This document shows, piece by piece, positions 11,783 to 22,063 of a stretch of DNA of 64,000 bases. Both the position numbers and the translations under genes were made by a program. The notes beneath the pieces are model-generated. The model worked only from the letters and a program-made list of their open reading frames with translations, searched no databases and had not been told where the DNA came from. Positions within the stretch are counted from its first letter, which is position 1; every line of letters starts with the position of its first letter. This stretch comes from Alligator mississippiensis (taxonomy: Eukaryota; Chordata; Crocodylia; Alligatoridae), in contig NC_081831.1 in the NCBI RefSeq assembly GCF_030867095.1, positions 71,996,716 through 72,060,715 on the forward strand, read 5' to 3'.

Positions 11783-11945
11783 CCCCTCCCCCCCCCACCT
11801 GATGAAGACTGCTTCACCTTCAAAAGCTTGTCTAAATCTAGCCCAAAGATGCAGTTCATCCAATAGAAGATCTCATCCACAACAATCTTTGCCCCTCAAA
11901 TAATTCCCGGACCATCACGATGACAACAGCATTCCAACACTACCT
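11783..11945 (+). mobile_element. Penelope-like/unclassified repeat end
   Basis: Family landmarks occur in order: CCTGATGAAG at 11798-11807, AAAAGCTTGTCTAAATCT, a GCAGTTCATCCAATAGAAGAT box, CATCCACAACAATCTT, and a terminal CGGACCATCACGATGACAAC. The order matches 2490-2730. The paired arm between CTGATGA and GAAA is not conserved here, and the GAAA is replaced by CAAA. Confidence 0.5.
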
Positions 11946-13253
11946 TTTCTTCTTCCAGTTTTATCCCACTCCAAATGCCAGCAACTACAGTAGGGTTATT
12001 CCTGATTCACCCTGATGCAAGATGGGAATCAGACAACCCCTGCCTTGCTTGGTCATTGCATCTTTACCTCCCTACTTCTAGATTTATTTATTTATTTAGC
12101 CTCTTTTCACCCTTTCTGATCATCCCTGTTGCAAATTTGATTTGTCAAATCTTGATTTATATTTTCCTTTCATCCATGAAATAGGCTCCATTCCTCCAAT
12201 CCGACATTAAAATTGTATGGTCAATGTTTCTGAACAGAAAAGATCAGTCAACAGGAGAGTTAGCTTCTCTGTACATAATAAATGTTTGGCACAGTGTCAG
12301 CTGTGCATCTGCTTAACCAGACAAAGCTGAAGACACACTTCAGTGTGGAGAAAAGGAACAAAGTACAGCATGGGCAAAATGCATTTGAATTTATGCATTC
12401 AAAACATAAGGGAGTTTGCAACACCAAGTGTTAACATAATCATTCAAAACACGGAACTTGGATCTTACAATTATTATATAGGGCGTATTATCAACCCAGC
12501 CTATGTACTATCATCCTATGTCCTATCATCCCATTCTATGTAGTTATGGTATATGGTGGATATGGAAAAGCTGTTGACACTCGGACAGAATTCTGATTCT
12601 CCTCAATTCTTGTTCAAACCGAATGGCTGTTCTAAGCATACAGAAGCACCACTTAACTGAAGTTAGGTTGCACCCAATCTTCCATCACATGGTTTTAGTG
12701 ATTTCCATCTCCCCCTCAGCTTTTCAGTTTAAATGGCAATAAGGTATAGTTAAAGATGAAAGGAAAAAAGCTACATTTGACACTTAAAAAGTTCATTCTA
12801 GTTACAGAAATACTGCACACTTCAGAGATATTCCCTATACTTGAAGTGGGACATACAGTTGAAGTGCTCCCAATATCTCCAGGTCCAAAATGAAATTTTT
12901 AAGTGTCTCTATAGTATTCCAGAAGGATAAAAGGATAAAATAAACAGTTTGCAATCTAATACTCCATCTGTAACATAATGTTTGCACAGACTTAGGCTAG
13001 GATTTTCAAAGGCACCTAAGAGATTTAGGAGCTCAGCTCCTATTGAAAGTCCATTGAAATCCCTTAGGAGACAAATTGATGTCCTGATCCTAGAGTAGAT
13101 GGCATTTGGTCTCCTTAAATTTCAGTCACTGTGGTTCTACATGACTACAACAGTCTACACATGTACACAAGCATAGGTTTTAGTACTCAGTCCTTAGTTT
13201 TTAACCTAGGACTGGACACAGGATTAGAGTTTTTTTTAACAATAACTGAAAAG
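11946..13253. other. noncoding; small palindromic repeat trace at 13008-13085
   Basis: AT-rich sequence. Around 13008-13085 are CAAAGGCACCTAAGAGATTTAGGAGC (shown in part) and an inverted partner, a motif that returns at 63800-63900 and in weaker form at 21060-21110. These look like remnants of one small interspersed repeat. Confidence 0.4.
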
Positions 13254-14213
13254 TAGAGGTGCCCTGATATATTGGTCCATTTTGTATCAGCACTGATAAA
13301 AGGAAAATTGGCATTATCAGCAATTGCCTTTTTTGATTGATGTGCCAATAACGTCACCAATAAATGCTGCTTGCATGTGTGCAGCCTCAGCATGCGTACA
13401 GCCAGGAATGCAGCCCAGCAGCTTGGAGAGTAGCATCCAGTCAGTAAGTCTGTGCGGAGGAAAGGGTATGATGGGGAAATAGGTGTGGGAGGGCAGATCG
13501 AGGCCCCCACAGTGAAGGAAGGAGTGGGGCAGGGTGAGGCATGGGGTGGAGCTGTGGGTGGCTTGTCAGGAGGGCATGGGAGGGGCAGATCTTGCTGCTG
13601 CACACACCCCCATGGAGACATGGGGGGGAATGTGCCCCCCGGATTTGCGTGCAGGGCAATGGTGTGCTGCCTAATGTGGGCTGGAGCCAAGAGCTGGGCC
13701 AGGGCTGCACTCAGGGCAGGCAGAGGCAGGGTGGGTGGCAGTGGCACTTGAGAGGTGGGGGCTACAGAGCGGCTATGGTGAATTCTTGGGTGGCTGTAAC
13801 CCACCCTGTAGCCCCCCTCCAAGTGCTGCCACTGCCTACCCTGCCCTGCCCCTGCCCCCACCCCGAGCGCAGCCGTGGCCCAGCCCCCACCAGGAATAGG
13901 CCAGAGCAGGTCCCAACTCACAGCAGGCAGCCCGCCCTCACACCACGCACAAATCCAGGTGGCACAAGCCCCCCATGCCTCCCCTGGAGATGCACACAGT
14001 GGTGGGAGCCACCTGACCCCTGAACAAGTTGCCCACAGCTCCGTCCTGTGTTCCCCCACAGCTGGGCAGCACCTGCCCCTGCCCCATTCCCTCCCTCACC
14101 GTGGAGGCCTTGATCCCCCCCACATACCTTTTCCCTCCCCGCCCCGAGACCTATGGCTGGTTAATAATCAGCCTTCAGTATTGGCCCAAAAAATCTTTAT
14201 CGGGGCACCCCTA
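13254..14213. mobile_element. fold-back non-autonomous hAT element, family C
   Basis: Flanks CTGAAAAG (13246-13253) and CTGAAAAT (14214-14221) form an 8-bp TSD with one mismatch. The inverted ends are TAGAGGTGCCCTGATA and, read inward from the right, TAGGGGTGCCCCGATA. The interior is a long imperfect inverted repeat, about 13441-13760 against 13790-14140, joined by a short GC-rich centre. Frames as long as 290 aa on the minus strand and 160 aa on the plus strand arise from this GC-rich palindrome and are Pro/Gly/His-rich without domains. I treat them as spurious. Confidence 0.85.
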
Positions 14214-14221
14214 CTGAAAAT

Positions 14222-15149
14222 TGGTTCCATGTTCATTTAGCCGATGGATCCCACAGTTCTCCTGCAATAATTGACAACATCCGAACAGTATGGTAAAATA
14301 CAGTGGATTGCTTAAGGTGTTAATTACACATCAGGGAACCCAGTGGCCTTTTGCAGAAGCTGAAAACTCTGAGCTCAGATAAGCCCCCAAAGACTTTCAA
14401 TCCATATTCATCATGATTGAAACCAGCTTAAACAATCCTTTTATGCAAGCCAAAATATGCACTGCAGGCCTGATTCAGGAAACAAAGTGCAGGATTTCAA
14501 TATACAAGTAAGACACCATCACCAGTTACAGTCAGAGCCTACTTAGAATTACAGGACTTTGGATGCTTAGGGCTTAAAGGTCTAATGAGTAAAGCTGATG
14601 GAAAAGTCAGGCACTGAATAGTATCCATTAGATACCACCAAATCCTACTAGAAAGCAGGATGAACTCTCCCTTAAGCATCTATCCACATTGTATAGGATA
14701 AAACCTTGTGTAAATTATAGGAGGTTTCAACCTGGAAGACATTGCTGGATAGCTCATGCAGATAAAGACTTTCCCTACAGTTTTTAAAAATAAAAAATGG
14801 TAGTTTCTTAACATAAGACAGATGTACCCTACATGGAGTGACTAATGGGATCTCATTCTGAAGAGTCAGGTAGTGTCTTAAAAAATGCATGGGTACCTAG
14901 TAATATACATTTTGTGCAAACAGAGAATAGTACCAACTAGTAACATGTGTTATTTGGGACTTTAAAAGGGTCATCTTTCCAAAGCCTAAAGCAATTGTTG
15001 ATGTTGCTGACTGCGGTGTGTTAACAAAGACTAGAAATTTTTCCAAACTCTCTTACTAGATGCTCCCAAAGCCACATTCTACCAACAAGGGGGGTGGGGG
15101 AGGAGTTGTGCTGGGCAAGAAGCCATTCCAAATAAAAGGAAGTTGCATA
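14222..15149. other. noncoding, nothing recognised
   Basis: AT-rich sequence between the hAT element and the older CR1. A minus-strand frame at 14672-14890 shows no domain and no convincing splice pair. Confidence 0.4.
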
Positions 15150-16510
15150 TACATATAAACAAGTTGCATATACAGGGAAGCTAAAGAAATCAATGAAGTC
15201 TAGGAGGACAGTAGGGTTAAAGACAATCTGAAGGCATGTTAAAAACATATTAAGACCAAAAATCCCCTGGTCAAGTCTTACTGTAGTGCTGGAAAGTAAC
15301 GACAAAATCATAACTATCGATGCAGAAAAGTTAGAAATTTTTGTTATATTTGAAATGAAGCAAAAGGATGGATGCTTTTATCCCATTTAATATCTGGAAC
15401 AAAGGAAGATGAGAGGCAGCTGCTGCTAAAATGAAACACTGCCAAATCAATAGGCTCAGATATTTTACAGTAAGCTAAGAGCTGAGGAACCCTCTCAACC
15501 GATGTCAATTTTTAAGAAATCTCAGAAAACTCTGAAAATTCCAAAGGCCTGTCAACGGATTCATAATATTTAGAAAAGAAAAAAATAAAGTGATATAAAA
15601 AAAGGCAAAAGTGACTAGATAAAATGGGGATCTAGAGACCAATTAGTCTGACATTAATCCCATGCAAAATAATGGAGCGGTTAATTGAGTAGCAGCAAAG
15701 AATTGCAGGTTAATTATACCTTTCTTAAAGCCCTGCAACTGGCACTGTCTTAGCAAATTAACCTTTTTGGGGTTTGGAGTTTTGTTTTTGTTTTTTTTAA
15801 AAGATCATTGATCTGATTGAAAGATAGCTACGATGGTAGAGTAGGCTTTGGCTTTGCCAGAGCATTTGACTAAGCATCATGTGACATTTTAAATTTTTAA
15901 GCAGTGGCATTGGATGGACTTAACAGGACAGGCAACAGAGGAATGAAAAACAACTCATTGACAGATATCAAAATCCTGTTGCTAATGAAAATGGGAAGAT
16001 ATTCAAGACCAGGGCTGTTACTAATAGGGTCACCTGGAGACTGGTTTTTGGTCATAGATTTCATAGATTTTTAGGGTCTGAAGGAACCTTAGTAGATCGA
16101 GTCTGCCCCCCTGCCCTGGTCATTACCATGAAATATTTTTATCACTGATCTGGCTGATGATTTTAAATCTTACTGATAAAATTTGCAGATGCCAGCAAGA
16201 ATGATGTGGTAGTAAATAACAAGGAGAGGTTATGGTCAGACCAAGCAGCAACACCTTGTTAATGGTCACACTACAACTGTGCTTTAATCCACCTTTGGGC
16301 TGAATAATCATGGTGATCTCTTCTGCCATGGGAATGTGAGACTAGCCACAGCTGGAGACAGAGCACCAGATACACTGGACCAGTGTTCTCAGATGGTTCA
16401 GAAGACAATCTGTCTGAGATGCTTATCTGATGTGTCTTGTTCCCATACTCAGGATTAAAAAGATCATCAGTTTGAAGTAAGAAAAGAATTTCCTCCCCAC
16501 ATCAGACTGA
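15150..16510 (+). mobile_element. old, decayed CR1-type LINE, RT to 3' region
   Basis: The order of CR1 ORF2 features is visible though full of stops. They include GACATTAATCCCATGCAAAAT with TAATGGAGCGG near 15650-15680, a GCATTTGACTAAGCATCATG segment near 15860, and ATAAAATTTGCAGATGCCAGC near 16175, the position of the reverse-transcriptase F/YADD motif, here reading FADA. A 3' part with AAGAAAAGAATTTCCTCCCC lies near 16480. A younger CR1 tail interrupts it at 16053-16127. Confidence 0.55.
16053..16127 (-). mobile_element. CR1 3'-tail insertion inside older CR1
   Basis: CATAGATTTCATAGATTTTT followed by AGGGTCTGAAGGAACCTTAGTAGATC is the reverse complement of the 3' end of the CR1 at 34785-37136, including its ATGAAATCT terminal repeat. 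It splits the older plus-strand CR1. Confidence 0.7.
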
Positions 16511-16524
16511 AAATGATCCTGGTT

Positions 16525-16733
16525 CAATGGTTCTCAAACTGGGGTATACTGTTTCCCTCCCCCAAGGAACATATCCCTACATTTTAATAATGGCAGCAGA
16601 GTTTCTAATTGATCAATGCACAGTGAGGTGCTGCACATTGGCACCAGTGCTGACAGAGCAGGTGTAGGAGGTACAAGCAGCAATATTTTTCAGGTAAAGG
16701 GGTACACAGCCGAGAAAAGATTGAAAACCACTA
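16525..16733. mobile_element. small hAT-Charlie-type MITE
   Basis: The left end CAATGGTTCTCAAACTGGGG and the right end read inward TAGTGGTTTTCAATC form an imperfect inverted repeat of the CAGTGGTTCTCAAC type known from hAT-Charlie elements. There is no coding capacity. The flanking 8-mers agree at only about half of positions, so the TSD is not secure. Confidence 0.5.
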
Positions 16734-16854
16734 TTCTGTAGCATACAGCCCAACTGCCTGCTAGGATCATTTGTTAAATCTCACCTAATCAAGTATGAAA
16801 GGGCCTTTGATACCAATGACCCCTCTGCCTCCCCTCTCTTTGTAACACACAATA

Positions 16855-17319
16855 CAGGTTTCCCTCACTTTATGTGGGTTCTGTATGTGCAAATTTGCTC
16901 TTATTCAGTGACCCTTTTTATACCAAAAATTAATTATATGCAAAGTAAATTCACTCTTATGCAATCAGTGTGGTGGAAGCCCGCAGTCAGCTGCCTTGTG
17001 CAATGCATTGTAGGAATGACACACTCCAAAATATAGTCTCCTGTGTGGATCTGTGCTCATGTATTGCAGACAGCAAGTGAGGTTTCTATAGCTGCCATCC
17101 CCATTATGATAGTGCCCTGTGGTTGTGTGTACTGTCTGCTGTTGGCAAGTACCAAAATTGTCTTGTAAAAGTGGTAGAAATGGGTCTGGGGATCAGTACA
17201 GTCGAGGGTCTTGGAACGTACCCTATTTGTTACATTGTAAAGTGGGTTCCCTTTATGTGAATTCAAGTTATGTGCCGTTTCCCAGGAACACATGTACAGC
17301 ATAAAGCGAGGGAAACCTG
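16855..17319. mobile_element. pogo/Tigger-like MITE with TA target site
   Basis: Terminal inverted repeats CAGGTTTCCCTCACTTTATG and, inward from the right, CAGGTTTCCCTCGCTTTATG agree at 19 of 20 positions. TA flanks both sides (16853-16854 and 17320-17321), as expected for Tc1/mariner-pogo elements. The 465-bp interior has only short frames of 61 and 81 aa and no DDE domain, so it is non-autonomous. Subterminal sequences are also partly inverted. Confidence 0.85.
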
Positions 17320-17321
17320 TA

Positions 17322-18323
17322 GTCTAATCTTCTTGAGGCTTGAAGAGCAACTGATGGTTTATACACATGGAAGAGTAACAGGGGAAGTTGTTTTAGATTT
17401 GGGGGCTGGGGTTAAATGAAAAGGAACAAAAGTAACACTTCTGTTCTGAGCCCGGGGTCACTGTGAGGTTTGCTGAACCGCTGTGAGAACAGCACGGTTT
17501 ACTGGAACATCCTAGCTACGCACCCTCTGCAGGCTACTGCATTTTCATGAAATTTAAGATGATAGCACTGGCTTTTTCTACAACTGGCAACAGCCACCTC
17601 AATCTTCTTACATTGCTCTCGCCACAGGAAAAAATGATGCTTATAAACTGAGTCTTCAGTCAAGCCTAGAATTATCCTCCTCCTCCTCCCAAATTAGAAA
17701 ATAGTAAAGCAATAAGAAGTGTCCAACATTTTGAATACTCGGGTCAAAATCTGCTGTGTTTATCCTGGCATATAATCCAAACCGAGTCCCCTGAAGTCAG
17801 TAAATCATAGGATTTCAGAAGCACTGCAACCGAAAATGTAATTCCCTAACTCAAGCAGAATAAATAGGTAAAAAAAGAAGAGAAAAGAAAAAAGAAAAAA
17901 AACTAAGAAAGTTGGAGCTGGAAAACATGTGCTTAATGTAGCACAAAGATTTAATAAGACCTAACTGCAAAAAAATGCTTCAAGCTCCAGTCTATAGGCT
18001 CCGAAGTTTCAAGTTTAGATGAAGCTCACACTTAGCCCTTCTGCTTCTCCCATTCTAATTTATAAACTTATTACACTTCAATCTGCATACCATTTCTAAG
18101 CAAAATGTGCTAAAAGCTGGTGTAGTGGTATGTAATTTATTAATGAAATGGGATCCTCCATTATGCATGGAAACATCTGATTTCCTCATTTTTGTTACTG
18201 TGATACTTGGTTACCTCAGGTTTTGAATATTAGTAGGTTTGTTTCCAAATGAATCCCTTTTTCTCACTGTTAGTAGCATATCTGCTGCTCTATCCATACC
18301 AACAAAGCAAATAACAATTACCC
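17322..18323. other. noncoding, nothing recognised
   Basis: AT-rich. An A-rich purine tract lies near 17870-17902. No gene or repeat identified. Confidence 0.5.
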
Positions 18324-18331
18324 AAGAGCAT

Positions 18332-18639
18332 GGGCAACTGGTGCCACCTTAGTCAGGGGGGCATATGCTCTCCCAAAAAAAAAAGTCAGCAACGGGGGGA
18401 GGGGGGGTGTTCCCCCGTGGTCAATCTTGCCAACCAAGAAGTGGTCACAGCGCTCCCAGAAGCAGTCGCAGCACTTCATCCGGCGCTCCCACTCCCCAGC
18501 CGGCACTCACAGGGTGGGGGCACCAGCACTCCCACCTGCCCATCACCTAAGCAGGGAGCGTGGCCTGTCAGGGGGTGCACCAGCACCCTGAGGGGGTTCA
18601 CGTGCACCCCCGTGCACCTTCTACACTTCACCACTGCCC
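18332..18639. mobile_element. short GC-rich hAT MITE, copy 1
   Basis: Flanks AAGAGCAT (18324-18331) and AAGAGCGT (18640-18647) form an 8-bp TSD with one mismatch. The ends are imperfect inverted repeats, GGGCAACTGGTG and, inward from the right, GGGCAGTGGTGAAG. The right part (TTCACGTGCACCCCC then TACACTTCACC) resembles the right part of 30478-30663, suggesting one family. The 112-aa and 62-aa frames are low-complexity and not coding. Confidence 0.75.
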
Positions 18640-19308
18640 AAGAGCGTCTCTTCCTAAAAGTCACTTAGTGCTTTTATTTTTATTTTTTTAAGGAAATAAT
18701 AGTCTGTAGGGAGATAAAAGTATAACAAAAAAAAAAAAGGAAAAGTACTAAAATATCAAATGACATCCTAAGAAATTAAAAATACCCAAAATGTAGAGAG
18801 AAAAGTGGTGTGCATAAACTGTTAGCTATCCCACTACAGTCAATAGTACTATTTCAACTCATTTCGATAGGCTTTGAATCTATTGAAAAGGCAGAAGTTG
18901 TAAGACAAAAATTCTAATGAGAGACTGTGGCCTCCGGGGGCCGAACTCTGTGGCCCACCCGCCTGTCACTGTGACAGCAGGCCTACTCAGGGCCGAGCTC
19001 TTCGTGGCCCGCCCACCTGTCTCTGGGCAACCGCCTGCTTATCTTGCCCGCCACGCCTTTGATGATGATTGATTCATATATCGATGTCAATTAAGCGGCA
19101 GGCTGCCCATTGTAATGTCCCGATGCCAGGGGGCGCTCTGTGGCTCCGACCTCCCCTAATACCGCAGCCCAAGCCTCGCAGATGGCATCATGGTGTTACT
19201 ACAATCACCAGCCCCACACTGGGCCCCAGAATCGTACTAACAGGACCCCTCTCTGATCCTTCCTATCAGACGGCCACTCCGCCGTCATCCAGGCTACCTA
19301 GCCCCCCC

Positions 19309-19499
19309 GAAGCTATGTTCCCCTCTCGGGTGTGGTTCCCCCGGAACCTTCGGCCACTTGCCCCGGCCCACCTCCAGGCCAGTCGGGACCCCAGGCCCCC
19401 GGCTCTTGGGTGTCCCTCGCGGTGGGCCCCTGGCCCTTTTGACTACCGTAGTCCTGGCCCCAGCTTGGGCCAGTTGAGGGTACTCTCCCCTTCGGGCTG
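19309..19499 (+). repeat. 191-bp internal LTR repeat, unit 1
   Basis: Runs from GAAGCTATGTTCCCCTCTCG to CTCCCCTTCGGGCTG. It aligns without gaps to 20195-20385; by eye about 12 of 191 positions differ. The duplicated unit is not tandem: its starts are 886 bp apart within the solo LTR. Confidence 0.9.
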
Positions 19500-20194
19500 G
19501 GTCTCTCTAGCCGCTCACTCTGTCACTGGGCCTCACCGTGCCACTACTCCCCGTCCTCCCGGGGGCAACCGCAGCACCACGCCCACATCACTCTCAGTCC
19601 CGGGGTCCGCCCTCTCTGGGCCCCTCACAACACTGGCCCTCTGGGCCCCTCCAATAAACACATGGGTAACCCACCCAGTGGTGGTGGGAGCTAGGGGTTA
19701 AGGCGCCCCGACCCGCCTTTCACTGGCCTGGCATTTCCTGGGGGCTCCCGCACCACTGAGAGCCCCACCAGACCACCCACTCCCAGCAGGGTGCAGTTTC
19801 AGGTCATGCCCAGGACCAGGAGCCTCCTGCCAACCCCTTACATCTCCCCCTTACCTCTGGGTCGTTCACAGCAGCCCTACGGCCAGGCGATGTTACTGCC
19901 TGCCCTCCTGCAGCCAAACTGCCTTGTTTATATACGCCTCAAAATGGCTGCCCTAATCAGGCACCTGGAGGCTGCCAGCTCCAGGCCCTTAAAGTGGCAG
20001 AGACACCCTGTGCTCTGCCACACTCCTCCCCTCCTTAAATCATCACTGCCCCCTCACTGGGGCCTCCTCATCGCCACCCCCTCGCTTTGGCCTCCTCACA
20101 CTGGGGCTCCCCATGTTCTCGAGCCTCCGGTCTTTTAGGCCCCACGCACTGCTATCCTCTTAACTGGGCTCACCATCCTACTATCCCCTTTCCC

Positions 20195-20385
20195 GAAGCT
20201 ATCTTCCCCTCTCGGGCGTGGTTCCCCCGGAACCTTCGGCCTCTTGCCCTGGCCCACCTCAAGGCCAGTCGGGACCCCAGGCCCCTGGCTCTTGGGCGTC
20301 CCTCGCGGTGGGCCCCTGGCCCTTTTGACCATCCTGGTCCTGGCCCCAGCTTGGGCCAGTCGAGGGTACTCTCCCCTTCGGGCTG
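20195..20385 (+). repeat. 191-bp internal LTR repeat, unit 2
   Basis: Second unit of the gap-free duplication described for 19309-19499. If the LTR is read on the minus strand, this unit falls in U3 upstream of the TATA box and the other falls downstream of it. Confidence 0.9.
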
Positions 20386-20582
20386 ACCACCGCAGGACCC
20401 TGCCCCCTCGAGGCCTATTGTTGTGCTGGCCTTCTACCGGGCTTGATGTACGGCCCCTCCCGGGCTCCTCGTCGCTGGCCCCCTTCACACTGGGGCCTCT
20501 CACACTACCACCCCCTCACACCGGGGCTACGCAACCCACTGGTTGCAAGTGGCAGGCACACACAGTGCACTGCCACAGAGAC

Positions 20583-21295
20583 CCAAAACTGACAAAATTC
20601 CACATTTCAGGGCATACTTATTTGAATAAGAACAAGAAACGTTATTCATTTAACAACATTTTTTTTTTAAATAACCATGTGGTCAAGGCAGTACACTTCT
20701 CCATGGTAAGATTATCCGATATTAGATGGAGCCAGATAATCATAAACAGGCCACTAGGATAGACCATTGGGAAGGAATTGAAATTCTCCAAGCTTTCAAA
20801 TGAAACTGGGAGAATAGAACATTTTTTCTTATGGGGAAATATCAGTGATAGTTCTGCCGGTCTATGGACATGACTAGTTGTATGGAAAAACCTTGAATCC
20901 TTCTAATACGCATTTTGACTCTTTACAAAATATAGTCTGCAGTGAACCAGACTATCAGCATTTATTAGAAACAGTCCTCTTTCACTTACACACACATACA
21001 CCTAAAGTTAATCAAAACTAAAAAGGACACCATGACAAAGGCAGATGTAGTTGTGAAACCCGGGTATTTAGGCACCTACCTAAAATGACAAGACCAACTT
21101 CAGGCAAACAATTGTGAAAAATAAGGCCTTTGTCCTGCTATGTCTCCATCTCCCTATCTCTAACATTGAAATATGATATAGTCCAGAGAAAATACCTCTT
21201 TTTCTTCTGGTGCCCTGCAGAGTAAGCTGCACCAAATCCATCTGCAAGAAGGGCTTTGCTTTTCATCTCACCTAGTAAAATTTTAAGTGTCTCTT
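20583..21295. other. noncoding; no gene
   Basis: AT-rich. A GGGTATTTAGGCACCTACCTAAAA tract near 21061-21085 resembles the small repeat traces at 13008-13085 and 63800-63900. Confidence 0.45.
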
Positions 21296-21400
21296 TATAG
21301 CATCTGATGAAGTAAGCCCTCTGCTTATGAAAGCTTATGCTGTACATCTCTGATTGAATTAGTCTATGCACTTGCACATCTGAGTGTCAACATGAATCTG
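21296..21400 (+). mobile_element. Penelope-like repeat end with hammerhead-like core
   Basis: The segment holds CTGATGA (21304-21310), a 6-bp hairpin stem GTAAGC/GCTTAT (21312-21317 with 21323-21328, one G-T pair), then GAAA (21329-21332) and GCTTATGCT. This is the order of the conserved core of hammerhead ribozymes, which are known in terminal repeats of Penelope-like elements. An outer helix AGCAT/ATGCT (21299-21303 with 21337-21341) is also possible. Departures from the consensus: an extra A at 21311, and G at 21342 where the cleavage-site base should be A, C or T. So this copy is probably inactive even if the family once self-cleaved. Confidence 0.45.
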
Positions 21401-21439
21401 AACTACTGGAGCTGGGGGCTGCTAGTAACAGTTTGTCAA

Positions 21440-22055
21440 TGAAGGGCCTTAGTCTTCTGAATGTTAAGCGCCAGTCCCATTTTCTTATGTGCCTCGGTAA
21501 AGATATCGGCGATTGCCTGAAGGTCTGCTTCCAAGTGAGCACACACTACAGTATAATCAGTGTACTGGAGCTCAATGACTAAAAATCAGGGTCATCTTGG
21601 TTTTGGCTCAGAGTTGGCTGAGATTAAACAGTTTACCATCCGTTTGGTAGTTTAGCTCCACTCCAGCTGGAAGAAGTTAGTTGGTGGCCGAATGCAGGAT
21701 TGCGGTAAGTATTGGAGCGATAATGCAGCCTTGCTTAGCTCCCATCGTAACCTCAAAGGGATCTATGACAAATCTGTTACTGAGAACCACCTCTTGCATG
21801 CTATTATGGAGCAGGCAAAGAATAGTGATGAATTTCAGTGTGCATCTGTACTTCAGAAGGATCCTCCACAGCACTTCTTGGCTGACAGAGTTGAACGTTT
21901 TTGTAGAGATAATGTAAAGAGGTTTATGTTGTTCTCGACATTTTTCCTGTAGCCGGTGAGCCATGAAGATCGTGTCAGTTGTGCCTCTTGATGCCCTACG
22001 CCCACATTGAGATTCTAGGAGCAGCTCTTCAGCAAGTGAAAGGAGATGGTTTTGA
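21440..22055 (-). pseudogene. LINE reverse-transcriptase fragment, inverted 5' part
   Basis: Minus-strand translation gives reverse-transcriptase features in order. A LLESQCGRRASRGTTDTIF block lies near 22030-21965. A frame from 21964 has FNSVSQEVLWRILLKY (where the active AFDSV block normally stands), LLHNSMQEVVLSN and the loop block VTMGAKQGCIIAPIL. After a frameshift, ELQYTDYTVVCAHLEADLQA stands where the YADD motif is expected, here YTDY. It is a non-LTR retrotransposon ORF2 remnant of uncertain clade. Its C-terminal continuation lies next door on the opposite strand. Confidence 0.75.
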
Positions 22056-22063
22056 TGCCTGAG

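Larger units (their letters stand above)
18926..20577 (-). mobile_element. 1.65-kb solo LTR
   Basis: Perfect 5-bp TSDs GAGAC lie at 18921-18925 and 20578-20582. The ends are TGTGGC...GCCACA, a perfect 6-bp inverted terminus of the TG...CA kind used by retroviral-type integrases. A strong TATATAAA lies on the minus strand (19934-19927), which favours minus orientation. An AATAAA on the plus strand at 19653-19658 leaves some doubt. No gag, pol or second LTR is present, so it is a solo LTR. The body is very GC-rich and carries a 191-bp internal direct duplication. The overlapping frames (210, 172, 122, 115 aa) on both strands are compositional artefacts. Confidence 0.85.

Noticed and set aside
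13187..14059. 290-aa minus-strand frame as a protein-coding gene
   Set aside because: It spans a palindromic hAT element and runs past its end, has a Pro/Gly/His-rich composition, and overlaps long frames on the other strand; no domain.
19069..20762. Frames of 210, 172, 122 and 115 aa
   Set aside because: All lie wholly or mostly in the solo LTR defined by GAGAC duplications; overlapping frames on both strands and no domain.
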